From: Candidatus Allofournierella merdavium
GTDB taxonomy: Bacteria > Bacillota > Clostridia > Oscillospirales > Ruminococcaceae
Assembly (NCBI GenBank): GCA_019118765.1
Contig: DWYI01000001.1
Span: 1-41,341, forward strand
Direction of reading: 5' to 3'
Length of the DNA stretch: 41,341 nucleotides
The position numbers and the translations under genes are program-made. Under the pieces are notes generated by a model. The model was not told where the DNA came from. It did not search any database and saw only the letters and a program-made list of their open reading frames with translations. Positions 24,132 to 30,872 of the stretch are shown here, piece after piece (position 1 is the stretch's first letter; each line of letters begins with the position of its first letter).

Positions 24132-24857
24132 ATGAAATGCTTTCTCACCGGGAATTTCACCATCGCGAACACCAACGAACTGAATCCGGAAAACGGCCTT
24201 GCGGAGCGGCTGCGGGCGGCCCTCCCGGCAGAGTGCGCCGCCGTCTACGTCTGCTCCGCGCCGGATGATCCTTCCCGCACCGACCGGTATGCGCGGCTGG
24301 CGAAAAAAAGCTTTGAGGCGGCAGGCTTTGTCTTCCGCGGTTTTACCGTGCTGGACCGGCGCAACCAGGCCGACACGGCGGCCCTGGTGCGGCAGGCCGA
24401 CCTGCTGGTCTTCGCCGGCGGCCATGTGCCCACCCAGAACCGCTTTTTCCGCGAGATCGGCCTGCGGCAGGCGCTGGCCGGCTTTCAAGGAGTAATACTG
24501 GGCGTGAGCGCCGGCTCCATGAACTGTTCCGGGCTCGTGTACGCGCCGCCCGAACTGAAAGGGGAGGCCCTGGACCCCGCCTATCCCAAATATTACGAGG
24601 GCCTGGGCCTTACCGACACCATGCTCATCCCCCATTACCAGATCCTCAAGACCGACGTGGTGGACGGGCTGCGCCTGATGGAGGACATCGTCTATCCGGA
24701 CAGCGCCGGCAAAACGTTCTATGCCATCGTGGACGGCAGCTATCTCTATCTTGACACCGACGCCCGCCGCCAGGAGATCTGCGGCGAGGCCTTTGTCATC
24801 GAGAACGGAGCGCTGACCCCTCTTTCCGCCGCGGGCGGGGTCGTGCCCCTGACGTGA
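24132..24857 (+). CDS. Peptidase S51 (dipeptidase E-like) family protein
   Basis: A 241-residue protein of the class I glutamine-amidotransferase-like fold. FAGGHVPTQN and the nucleophile elbow GVSAGSMN with Ser126 mark peptidase S51, the aspartyl dipeptidase/cyanophycinase group. A His in MLIPHYQ near residue 179 is a plausible catalytic partner. It probably cleaves small peptides with an N-terminal Asp, but clostridial paralogs are untested. AAGGAGG precedes the ATG. It is a single gene with a terminator behind it. Confidence 0.9.
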   Translation: MKCFLTGNFTIANTNELNPENGLAERLRAALPAECAAVYVCSAPDDPSRTDRYARLAKKSFEAAGFVFRGFTVLDRRNQADTAALVRQADLLVFAGGHVPTQNRFFREIGLRQALAGFQGVILGVSAGSMNCSGLVYAPPELKGEALDPAYPKYYEGLGLTDTMLIPHYQILKTDVVDGLRLMEDIVYPDSAGKTFYAIVDGSYLYLDTDARRQEICGEAFVIENGALTPLSAAGGVVPLT

Positions 24858-24885
24858 GAGCGGGCGTGCCCTTCCCGATACGAAC

Positions 24886-24920
24886 GAAAAAGAGCCATCC
24901 GGAGAGGATGGCTCTTTTTT
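24886..24920. terminator. Bidirectional terminator after the S51 gene
   Basis: The stem GAGCCATCC / GGATGGCTC with loop GGAGA is flanked by AAAAA on the left and six T on the right, so it can work in both directions. Confidence 0.93.
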
Positions 24921-24939
24921 GTTCCGCAAGGTGACCCGG

Positions 24940-24970
24940 AAAAAAACCGCGCCGCCGGGGCCCGGGCGCG
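24940..24970 (-). terminator. Terminator of the MFS gene
   Basis: On the minus strand a GC-only hairpin (CGCGCC arm at 24970-24965 with 24953-24948) is followed by seven T, 11 bases after the MFS stop codon. Confidence 0.75.
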
Positions 24971-24980
24971 TTGCGGCTTG

Positions 24981-26066
24981 TCACAGCGCGCCAAAGGCGG
25001 CCCCCATCAGGGGGGCTGCCGCCAGCATCACCAGCGAGAAGACCAGGGAGGAGACCGACACAAGCGTCGCCCGCTGGCCCGAGGGGATCATCCCGTTCAG
25101 CGCCACATCGGTGCGCACCGCCAGCAGGTCGTCCAGCATGCCGGCCAAAAATCCCCCCGCGAACACCACAGGCAGCCAGCCGGAGGCCGCCAGCAGCGTC
25201 CCGGCCAGCACGCCGCCGGCGCACAGCAGCGCCAGCTGACGATAGCGCAGCCGCCCGAAAAACCGGGCGGCCTGCGCGCCCAGCGTGCCGCTGAGCCCCA
25301 ACAGAAAAAGCGCCGGCCCCAGCCAGGCACCGGGCAGGCCCAGGGCGGGCAGCCGCGCCTGCAGCAGAAAGAGCAGCATGGTGGCTACAGCCCCCACCGC
25401 GGCGTCGCACAGCATCAGCCGCAGGGCACGGGGGCTGTGCAAAAGAAATTCCGCGCTTTGACGCACCGCCCCGCCGATGCGCCGGGCGGTGCTGCCGGCG
25501 TCGGTTTCCCGCACCGGCTCCCGCAGGCAAAGGGCCGGCCACAGGCCCAGCAGCGCCAGGGCCAGGTCCAGGCCGTAGGCCGCCCGCGGCCCCAGCCAAA
25601 GGGCAAAGCCGGCGCACAGGGTGGCCAGCGCCGTGCCTGCCCGCCAGAGCGTCGCGTCGTTCGCGGCGTACCGCTCATATTCGTCTTCCCGGCCGCACTG
25701 CTGCAGGCTTTCGTACGCCAGCGCCTCCCGGGAGCCGGAGGCAAAGTTGTAGCCCAGGGCGCTCAGCGCCATGGCGGCACATACGCCGGCCATCGAGCGG
25801 GAGAGCAGCATGGCGGCGCTGGCCGCCGCGAACATGCATTGGCTGGCGATCATCGAGCGCTTTCGCCCGAACACGTCGGCAAGGACCCCCGAGGGCAGCT
25901 CGAACAAAAAGCTGGTGAGGTGGAACACCCCTTCCGCCAGCCCGATCTGGGCCAGCGAAAAGCCCCTTGCGGCCAGCAGCGCCACCCAGGACGCCCCGGC
26001 GATCTGCAGGCTGCTGACGGCGGTAAGGGCGTACAGCCTGCGCAGTTGTCGTTTGATCTCAGACAT
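24981..26066 (-). CDS. MFS exporter behind a leader-peptide attenuator
   Basis: A 361-residue major facilitator transporter with ten to twelve hydrophobic segments and the loop 2-3 motif GVLADVFGRKRSMI. It resembles small drug-efflux MFS proteins, but the drug is not identifiable from sequence. The ATG at 26066 has AAAGGAGA 8 bases upstream; that ribosome site is buried in a perfect 10-bp hairpin, and a 32-codon leader frame precedes it. Such control is known for genes induced by ribosome-targeting antibiotics (erm, cat and some efflux pumps), so inducible drug export is the working idea. It lies downstream of a two-component/ABC operon on the same strand. Confidence 0.9.
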   Translation of the reverse strand: MSEIKRQLRRLYALTAVSSLQIAGASWVALLAARGFSLAQIGLAEGVFHLTSFLFELPSGVLADVFGRKRSMIASQCMFAAASAAMLLSRSMAGVCAAMALSALGYNFASGSREALAYESLQQCGREDEYERYAANDATLWRAGTALATLCAGFALWLGPRAAYGLDLALALLGLWPALCLREPVRETDAGSTARRIGGAVRQSAEFLLHSPRALRLMLCDAAVGAVATMLLFLLQARLPALGLPGAWLGPALFLLGLSGTLGAQAARFFGRLRYRQLALLCAGGVLAGTLLAASGWLPVVFAGGFLAGMLDDLLAVRTDVALNGMIPSGQRATLVSVSSLVFSLVMLAAAPLMGAAFGAL

Positions 26067-26072
26067 AAAAAA

Positions 26073-26111
26073 ATCTCCTTTTCTCACAATCATCTGCAAG
26101 CAAAAGGAGAT
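26073..26111 (-). promoter_or_regulatory. Anti-Shine-Dalgarno hairpin before the MFS gene
   Basis: ATCTCCTTTT and AAAAGGAGAT form a perfect 10-bp stem (26111-26102 with 26082-26073 on the minus strand) around a 19-base loop. The 3' arm is the MFS ribosome-binding site itself, so the stem would block initiation 6 bases before the ATG. Confidence 0.85.
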
Positions 26112-26134
26112 AGTACACAAATTTTTGAGGGCAC

Positions 26135-26154
26135 AAAACCGCCTTACAAGGCGG
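26135..26154 (-). terminator. Weak hairpin at the end of the MFS leader frame
   Basis: CCGCCTTGTAAGGCGG followed by four T on the minus strand. The leader stop codon TAA lies in its loop, so a ribosome reaching the stop would disrupt it. With so few T it is a weak terminator or a pause hairpin. Confidence 0.45.
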
Positions 26155-26242
26155 ACCCGGCCTTAAAAAAGGGCGCACTATCCCCGTAAAAGGCGAAAAT
26201 GCAGCCTTTTTCCAGTGGGATCTTGCTGAATTTCCAGAACAT
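26144..26242 (-). CDS. Candidate 32-codon leader peptide of the MFS gene
   Basis: The ATG at 26242 follows GAAAGGAGG at good spacing and is the first start codon after a strong promoter. The 32-residue product begins MFWKFSKIPLEKGCIFAFYG and ends FFKAGSAL; it is rich in aromatic and Lys residues. Its stop lies 33 bases before the hairpin that hides the MFS ribosome site. The position relative to promoter, weak terminator and anti-ribosome-site hairpin is that of a regulatory leader peptide for translation or transcription attenuation. No family known to me matches it with certainty. Confidence 0.72.
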   Translation of the reverse strand: MFWKFSKIPLEKGCIFAFYGDSAPFFKAGSAL

Positions 26243-26273
26243 CGCGCGCCCTCCTTTCAAATGATTTTTAAAA

Positions 26274-26303
26274 AGTATACCACACCCCGCCGTCCCGGGT
26301 CAA
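26274..26303 (-). promoter_or_regulatory. Promoter of the MFS leader transcript
   Basis: On the minus strand: TTGACC (26303-26298), 18-base spacer, TATACT (26279-26274) with TGG just before it. No clear terminator separates it from the sensor kinase gene, so read-through from the upstream operon is also possible. Confidence 0.78.
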
Positions 26304-26327
26304 GGGCAACGGGGGTGGCTCCACGAT

Positions 26328-27248
26328 TCAGCGGCCGTCTGCCGGCGCGGCGGGAAGCTTCGCCGGCGAAAAATCCGCCAGAACCTTCAAACAGCCCCCG
26401 GTGTATTCCGCCGTGAGCGTGCCGCCCATCTCCTCGGTCAGCTGCCGGGCAATGGCAAGCCCCAGCCCGGTGGAAGAGCGCCCCGTATCCACCGTGTAAT
26501 ACCGGTCGAACAGCTTGCCCGCGGCCACCGCGTTCAGGCCGGGGGCGCGGTTGACAAAGGCGATACGACCCGCCTCGTCCAGGGAAACGCGCAGATCGCC
26601 GGCGCTGTATTTCAGCGCGTTGGACAGAATGTTCTCCAGGACCCGGCCGAGCGCCGCGCTGTCCAGCAAAAAGCGCTCCTTCGGGTCCGCCAGCGTCAGT
26701 GCGGGCTCAATGCCCCTTTGGGCAAACGCGCCGTAGAAAGCCAGCAGCGAATCTTCCAGCGCCCGGCGCAGGTCCACCGGACAAAGGTCCGGTTTGTGCT
26801 CCGAAGCCGCCAGGGAATAGCGGAACAACTCCTCGGTCAGGGCCTTCATCGCCGCGGCCCGGTTCTCGATCTGGTCCAGATAGCGGCGGGCATCCGGCGG
26901 GAGCGCCTGCAGCTTCGTCAGTTCCAGGTACCCGCAGATGGCGGTGAGGGGGGTGCGCAGATCGTGGGAGATGTTGGTCACGGCCTCCTTCAGCTGCCGG
27001 TCGCCGTTCTGATAGCGCTGGCGTTCGCTGCGCAGCAGGCGTAGCTGACCGTTCAGGGCCGTGGCCAGACGCCGCATGTACCGGTCGCGGCCGGAAAGGT
27101 CGATGAGGGTGTTGGTGTCGGCCGCCAGCCGGTCCTGCAGGGCCTGGGCGATCTGCCGCGCGTCTGCGCGCATCCGATGGATCTTCAGGCAGAGCAGGAG
27201 AATGACGAACAGCAACCCCCCGACGGCGACCAGTGGCAAACACTCCAT
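26328..27248 (-). CDS. Sensor histidine kinase
   Basis: A 306-residue kinase with one N-terminal membrane helix (residues 5-22) and no sizeable external domain. The H-box ISHDLRTPLTAICGY carries His95; the N-box is ENILSNALKYS (Asn206, Asn210), and the G-box TGLGLAIARQL is near 260-270. The canonical DxGxG G1 box is not obvious. Lack of an external sensor means the signal probably comes through the membrane or the adjacent ABC transporter, as in intramembrane-sensing kinases for peptide antibiotics. It is the last gene of the RR-ABC-permease-HK operon, 9 bases after the permease. Confidence 0.92.
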   Translation of the reverse strand: MECLPLVAVGGLLFVILLLCLKIHRMRADARQIAQALQDRLAADTNTLIDLSGRDRYMRRLATALNGQLRLLRSERQRYQNGDRQLKEAVTNISHDLRTPLTAICGYLELTKLQALPPDARRYLDQIENRAAAMKALTEELFRYSLAASEHKPDLCPVDLRRALEDSLLAFYGAFAQRGIEPALTLADPKERFLLDSAALGRVLENILSNALKYSAGDLRVSLDEAGRIAFVNRAPGLNAVAAGKLFDRYYTVDTGRSSTGLGLAIARQLTEEMGGTLTAEYTGGCLKVLADFSPAKLPAAPADGR

Positions 27249-27257
27249 AAAAATCCC

Positions 27258-28091
27258 TCACCGAATCTCTTTTTTCTCAAAAAACCGCACGCCCGCCCAC
27301 AGGAACAGGGCGGTGAACAGCGCCGACAAGCCAAGTTGTCGCCAGGGCGCGGTGATCTGCGCGCCGTGCATCAGCAGGGCCTGCCCGGTGGGCAGGAATT
27401 CCAGTGCGAGGGTGCAGAGCATCCTCGCCGGTCCGGCGAGATACATCGGGTTGGGCGCGGGGTCCACCTCCCGGAACGCGCCGTCGGCATACATCACCCC
27501 GCCGGTCAGTTCCGGCTCGCTGAGCCGGTCGTAGAGGGCGCCGGCGGCCAGTACCAGAACCAGCCAGAGCGCCAGGGAAAACACCACCGTCACCGCCTTG
27601 TTGCCAAAGAACAGGTTGACCAGGGCGAACAGGGCCGTGAAGGCGGCGGTGAAGCCGGCAGCCACCAGCAGATACATCCAGAACTCGCCCGCGCCCATGG
27701 AAAAGGGCCCGATCCACAAAAGGCCCGGCAGGCTGCCCAGCACCCAGGCGCACACAAAGGCAAGGCAGGCGCCCAGGCAGGTGAGATAGTTTGCCAGATA
27801 GACCCCGGCGCGGCTGTGCCCTACGATCAGTTTGTTGCGCACCGCGCCGTCGGCGAACTCCGCGCTCAGAAACAGGCAGAGGAAGGCGGCGAACAGCGCT
27901 CCCAGCAGGGTGGACGGCCCGAAGAAGCAATCGTCCAGTGTGCGCACAAAGCCGGACTGGACCATCTGCCGCACCGAGAGGGAACTGCTCCAGATGGACA
28001 GCACGGAGCCGAGAAACACGCCTCCCAGCGCCAGCCAGAAGCCCCGGCCTGTGCGCAGACGCATCCAGTTTGCCCAAAGCAGCTTACTCAT
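27258..28091 (-). CDS. ABC-2 type permease
   Basis: A 277-residue membrane protein with six hydrophobic segments, beginning MSKLLWANWMRLRTGRGFW. The layout and length fit ABC-2 permeases of lantibiotic-immunity or Na+-type exporters. The ATG at 28091 follows GGGAGGTG and lies inside the end of the ATPase gene (8-base overlap), so the two subunits are translationally coupled. Substrate unknown; resistance to a membrane-active peptide is inferred from the operon. Confidence 0.88.
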   Translation of the reverse strand: MSKLLWANWMRLRTGRGFWLALGGVFLGSVLSIWSSSLSVRQMVQSGFVRTLDDCFFGPSTLLGALFAAFLCLFLSAEFADGAVRNKLIVGHSRAGVYLANYLTCLGACLAFVCAWVLGSLPGLLWIGPFSMGAGEFWMYLLVAAGFTAAFTALFALVNLFFGNKAVTVVFSLALWLVLVLAAGALYDRLSEPELTGGVMYADGAFREVDPAPNPMYLAGPARMLCTLALEFLPTGQALLMHGAQITAPWRQLGLSALFTALFLWAGVRFFEKKEIR

Positions 28092-28998
28092 GGCGCTCAC
28101 CTCCCACCAGGTTCAAAAAGTAACTCTCCAGGCTTTCGTCCTGTTCCTGCACCTTCTCAAGTTCACAGCCCGCCTCGTGCAGGGCCAGGGCGAGCCGGGT
28201 GATGTTCGGGCTGCCAAAGACGTCGGCCTGTGTGCTGCTGAGGATCTTGTACTCCATGCCCTCCCGCTCCAGGAGCAGGGCAAGGGCCTGCACATCCGAC
28301 ACCGTTACCCGCAGGCGTTTGCGCCCGGCGCGCTCAAACGCAGCCGCGCTGATCTCCCGCACCATGCGGCCGCCGTCGATGAACCCGTAGAAGGTGGCCA
28401 GACGGGCCAGTTCGTCCAGAATGTGACTGGAGATCAGTACCGTGATCTGGTGCTCCCGGTTCAGCTTGAGGATCAGTTCCCGCACGTCGATGATGCCCTG
28501 GGGATCCAGGCCGTTGGTGGGCTCGTCCAGCACCAGCAGGTCGGGCGAACCGCACAGCGCCAGGGCAATGCCCAGGCGCTGCCGCATCCCCAGAGAAAAG
28601 TGCCGCACCTTTTTCCGGCCGGTGCCCTCCAGGCCCGTCAACCGCAGCAGGGCGGGGATGTTTTCATCGTCCGGCAGGCCCAGCACCCGGTTCTGCAGCG
28701 CGAGGTTCTGCCGCGCGGTCATTCCGGGGTAGAGGGCGGGCGTCTCCACCAGCGCGCCCATCCGTCTGCGGGCGCGGGCGAAACCGGGTTCGCCCCAGCC
28801 GGCCCCGTACAGGGAGAAACTGCCGGCGGTGGGCTGCTGCAGGCCGCAGAGAATGCGGATGAGGGTGGTCTTTCCCGCGCCGTTTTTGCCCACCAGCCCG
28901 TAGATGGAGCCCTTGGGAACGCGCAGGGAAAGGCCGTCCAGCGCTTTCGCGTGCCGGTATTCCTTGCAAAGGCCGTTTGCCTGTAAGATATAGTCCAT
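28084..28998 (-). CDS. ABC transporter ATP-binding protein
   Basis: A 304-residue ATPase: Walker A GKNGAGKT (residues 37-44), signature FSLGMRQR (134-141), Walker B LLVLDEP (154-160) and a C-terminal extension of about 85 residues, as in bacitracin/lantibiotic exporters of the BcrA type. The ATG at 28998 is set by AAAGGAGGT 9 bases upstream; an in-frame start at 29031 lacks a ribosome site. It pairs with the overlapping permease. Confidence 0.93.
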   Translation of the reverse strand: MDYILQANGLCKEYRHAKALDGLSLRVPKGSIYGLVGKNGAGKTTLIRILCGLQQPTAGSFSLYGAGWGEPGFARARRRMGALVETPALYPGMTARQNLALQNRVLGLPDDENIPALLRLTGLEGTGRKKVRHFSLGMRQRLGIALALCGSPDLLVLDEPTNGLDPQGIIDVRELILKLNREHQITVLISSHILDELARLATFYGFIDGGRMVREISAAAFERAGRKRLRVTVSDVQALALLLEREGMEYKILSSTQADVFGSPNITRLALALHEAGCELEKVQEQDESLESYFLNLVGGERHE

Positions 28999-29081
28999 AT
29001 ACAGGATACCTCCTTTTGTTGATGGCTCCATCTTACAGCGCGGCCGTCAAGAGAGCGGTAAAGAAAAGGGTAAAGATTTCG

Positions 29082-29747
29082 TCAAGGTTCCGCGTCCAGC
29101 CGAAAGCCGATGCCCCATACCGCCTGGATGGACGCCCGGCCGCCCGCCTGCCGCAGTTTCTTGCGCAGGTTGCTGATGTGCTGCTTGAGGGAGGCGTCGG
29201 TGCAGTCCGGCGTATCCTGACCGATGCTGTCCAGAATGGACGTCCTGGACACCGCCCGGCCGGGGCTGCCCAGCAGCAGCTTCAGGATGGCGAACTCCGT
29301 CCGGGTGAGGTGGACGGGCCGTCCCTCCACCGTCACCTCGCGGGAGACGGTGTCCAGCCGGACGCCGCCGGCCTCCAGCGCCGGCCCGGCGGGCAGAGCG
29401 GTGCGCCGCAGCTGTACCTGGATGCGGGCCAGCAGTTCCCGCAGTTCAAAGGGCTTGGTGATGTAGTCCGCCGCGCCGCTCTGCAGAAGGCCCACCTTGT
29501 CGTCCACGCCGGCCTTGGCGCTCACCACGATCACCGGGACGCCCTGCATCCGGGGCAAAAGTTCCTCGCCCGAAAGGCCGGGCAGCATCAGATCCAGCAG
29601 GATCAGATCGGGCCTGCTTTGGGCCAGCAGATACACCGCCTCGGTGCCGGAATAGGCCCGCTGCACCCGGTATCCCTCTTTTTGCAGCACTTCCTGCAGC
29701 AGATCGCCTATGGGCTGATCGTCCTCGATGATGGCAATGGTCTTCAT
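29082..29747 (-). CDS. OmpR/PhoB-type response regulator
   Basis: A 221-residue regulator. The receiver domain has the acidic pair in IIEDDQ, the phospho-acceptor Asp52 in LLDLMLPG and Lys98 in YITKPF. The C-terminal winged helix ends with the usual GIGFRLD. It is the first gene of the operon with ABC transporter and kinase and presumably activates it. AAAGGAG precedes the ATG; a minus-strand extended -10 (TGG then TATGAT, 29794-29789) is a likely start for the operon, with a poor -35. Confidence 0.93.
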   Translation of the reverse strand: MKTIAIIEDDQPIGDLLQEVLQKEGYRVQRAYSGTEAVYLLAQSRPDLILLDLMLPGLSGEELLPRMQGVPVIVVSAKAGVDDKVGLLQSGAADYITKPFELRELLARIQVQLRRTALPAGPALEAGGVRLDTVSREVTVEGRPVHLTRTEFAILKLLLGSPGRAVSRTSILDSIGQDTPDCTDASLKQHISNLRKKLRQAGGRASIQAVWGIGFRLDAEP

Positions 29748-29806
29748 GGCGGCGCTCCTTTTTGGCAGATGGATTTGTTCACCCGATCATCATACCACAA
29801 AAGGCA

Positions 29807-29831
29807 ACCGGCTGACCATCGGTCAGCCGGT
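29807..29831 (-). terminator. Terminator after the XRE regulator gene
   Basis: The perfect 11-bp stem ACCGGCTGACC / GGTCAGCCGGT with a 3-base loop is followed on the minus strand by TGCCTTTT. It separates the XRE gene from the response-regulator operon. Confidence 0.78.
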
Positions 29832-29842
29832 CCGGAACAATT

Positions 29843-30352
29843 TTACAGTTTTCCGCGTGTCAAAACGGCCCCGACGCCCGCGCCCACAAGAACGATGGGG
29901 GCCAGCCGGATGAACAGCCATTCAAAGGCGTGAAACACCGTGCCGGCAACAGCGGTCTCGGGGTCGCCGAAGTCCCAGCCGAGATAGGGGCTGTTCAGGG
30001 CGAACAAAACGGCCAAAACGGCCACAACGGCCCCGCAGACCAGAACAAACAGCCAGTGAAGCAGCTGGCGCGCGGCGGCCTTTCTCTGCGCCAGCTGCAG
30101 ATTGATGACCTCCAGCTTCTCGCAAATCGTTTTCAGGTCGCCTGGCTTCGAGGGGGCGAGCGTTTCTCCCAGCAAGGTGCTCACAGGGGTTTCCAGCGCC
30201 TGCGACAGGGCGATCAGCAGGTCGGAATCCGGGACGGACAGCCCCTGTTCCCATTTGGAAACGGTCTGCCGTACCACGTTCAGCTTGACGGCGAGTTCCT
30301 CCTGGGACAGCCCTTTTGCCTTTCGGATGGTTTTGATATTTTCACTTAACAT
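29843..30352 (-). CDS. XRE family regulator with two membrane helices
   Basis: A 169-residue protein. The Cro/C1-type helix-turn-helix fills residues 1-65 (IRKAKGLSQEELAVKLNVVR, then QTVSKWEQGLSVPD). A short helical linker and two hydrophobic helices follow (about 98-118 and 143-165), so the DNA-binding domain appears tethered to the membrane. The ATG at 30352 has AAGGAGG upstream; the longer frame to 30430 crosses the promoter. A dyad over its promoter suggests self-control. Its target is unknown, but the neighbouring sensor/transport operon is a candidate. Confidence 0.9.
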   Translation of the reverse strand: MLSENIKTIRKAKGLSQEELAVKLNVVRQTVSKWEQGLSVPDSDLLIALSQALETPVSTLLGETLAPSKPGDLKTICEKLEVINLQLAQRKAAARQLLHWLFVLVCGAVVAVLAVLFALNSPYLGWDFGDPETAVAGTVFHAFEWLFIRLAPIVLVGAGVGAVLTRGKL

Positions 30353-30383
30353 TCGGGGTGGCCTCCTTTTGTTTGTTGCCATC

Positions 30384-30422
30384 ATTGTACAAGACGCCTC
30401 CCCGTTGCCGCAAGCAACGGGG
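30384..30422 (-). promoter_or_regulatory. XRE gene promoter with overlapping dyad operator
   Basis: On the minus strand TTGCGG (30413-30408), 18-base spacer, TACAAT (30389-30384). A perfect 9-bp dyad, CCCCGTTGC (30400-30408) with GCAACGGGG (30414-30422), covers the -35 and is a good candidate operator for the XRE protein. Confidence 0.6.
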
Positions 30423-30501
30423 AGTAACACGCAAAGGCGCGGCGGCCAGCGGCACTTTTTTGCCGGAACGCAGCCGCATGTCCGACCGGCATTTCACTGT
30501 T

Positions 30502-30537
30502 CAAAAAAGACCCTGGAGGCCGTGGCCTCCAGGGTCT
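30502..30537 (-). terminator. Orphan minus-strand terminator at the element boundary
   Basis: A perfect 14-bp stem (30508-30521 with 30524-30537) is followed on the minus strand by TTTTTTGA. No minus-strand gene lies to its right in the window; plus-strand mobile-element genes are there instead. Confidence 0.88.
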
Positions 30538-30817
30538 GCTGCGCAGTTTTCTCCGTATGGTCGGGGAAACAGCGGTTCGTTCATTCGAATTCTGTTTTTA
30601 TGGCTGTATCACCTATGTTTTTTGGCGTATTTTCGTCTCACAAACCTCACATTTTAGAGCGATTATTTTGTGTTTCACTGTTCTGTGTACTTTTTATGTA
30701 CCTCGAAATCAGGTATCTCACGATTATTTTTATTCTCACGAAGGGAGGTTTTGATCAGATTATTAAAAGTATATCACAAAGCGGTAACGAATTAAAGATT
30801 TAAGATGTAAATTTTCC
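30538..30817. other. AT-rich non-coding left border of the mobile element
   Basis: No convincing gene in 280 bases. Base composition falls from GC-rich to AT-rich around 30590-30600. Four CTCAC copies (30637-30641, 30646-30650, 30717-30721, 30735-30739) and two CGATTATTTT copies (about 30660 and 30721) are present, which could be recombinase or excisionase sites. A 67-codon frame from 30600 has no ribosome site and is not called. Confidence 0.5.
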
Positions 30818-30857
30818 GGCGCAGGTTTTCATTTGGAGACCTGCGCCGCTTTTTTTA
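30818..30857 (+). terminator. Terminator just before the first element gene
   Basis: The stem GGCGCAGGT (30818-30826) with ACCTGCGCC (30839-30847) is followed by GC and seven T. It sits 16 bases before the start codon at 30873, so it either ends leftover upstream transcripts or acts as an attenuator. Confidence 0.85.
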
Positions 30858-30872
30858 TTTTGGGAGGTATCC

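Noticed and set aside
30538-30600. tRNA gene as insertion target of the element
   Set aside because: I looked on both strands for a TTC arm and acceptor end next to the border and found no cloverleaf.
30743-30795. 14-codon leader peptide from TTG 30751
   Set aside because: The GGGAGG site ends only 2 bases before the start codon, too close for normal initiation.
30600-30803. 67-codon hydrophobic frame at the element border
   Set aside because: No ribosome site; AT-rich DNA gives such frames by chance, and it overlaps the repeat-containing border.
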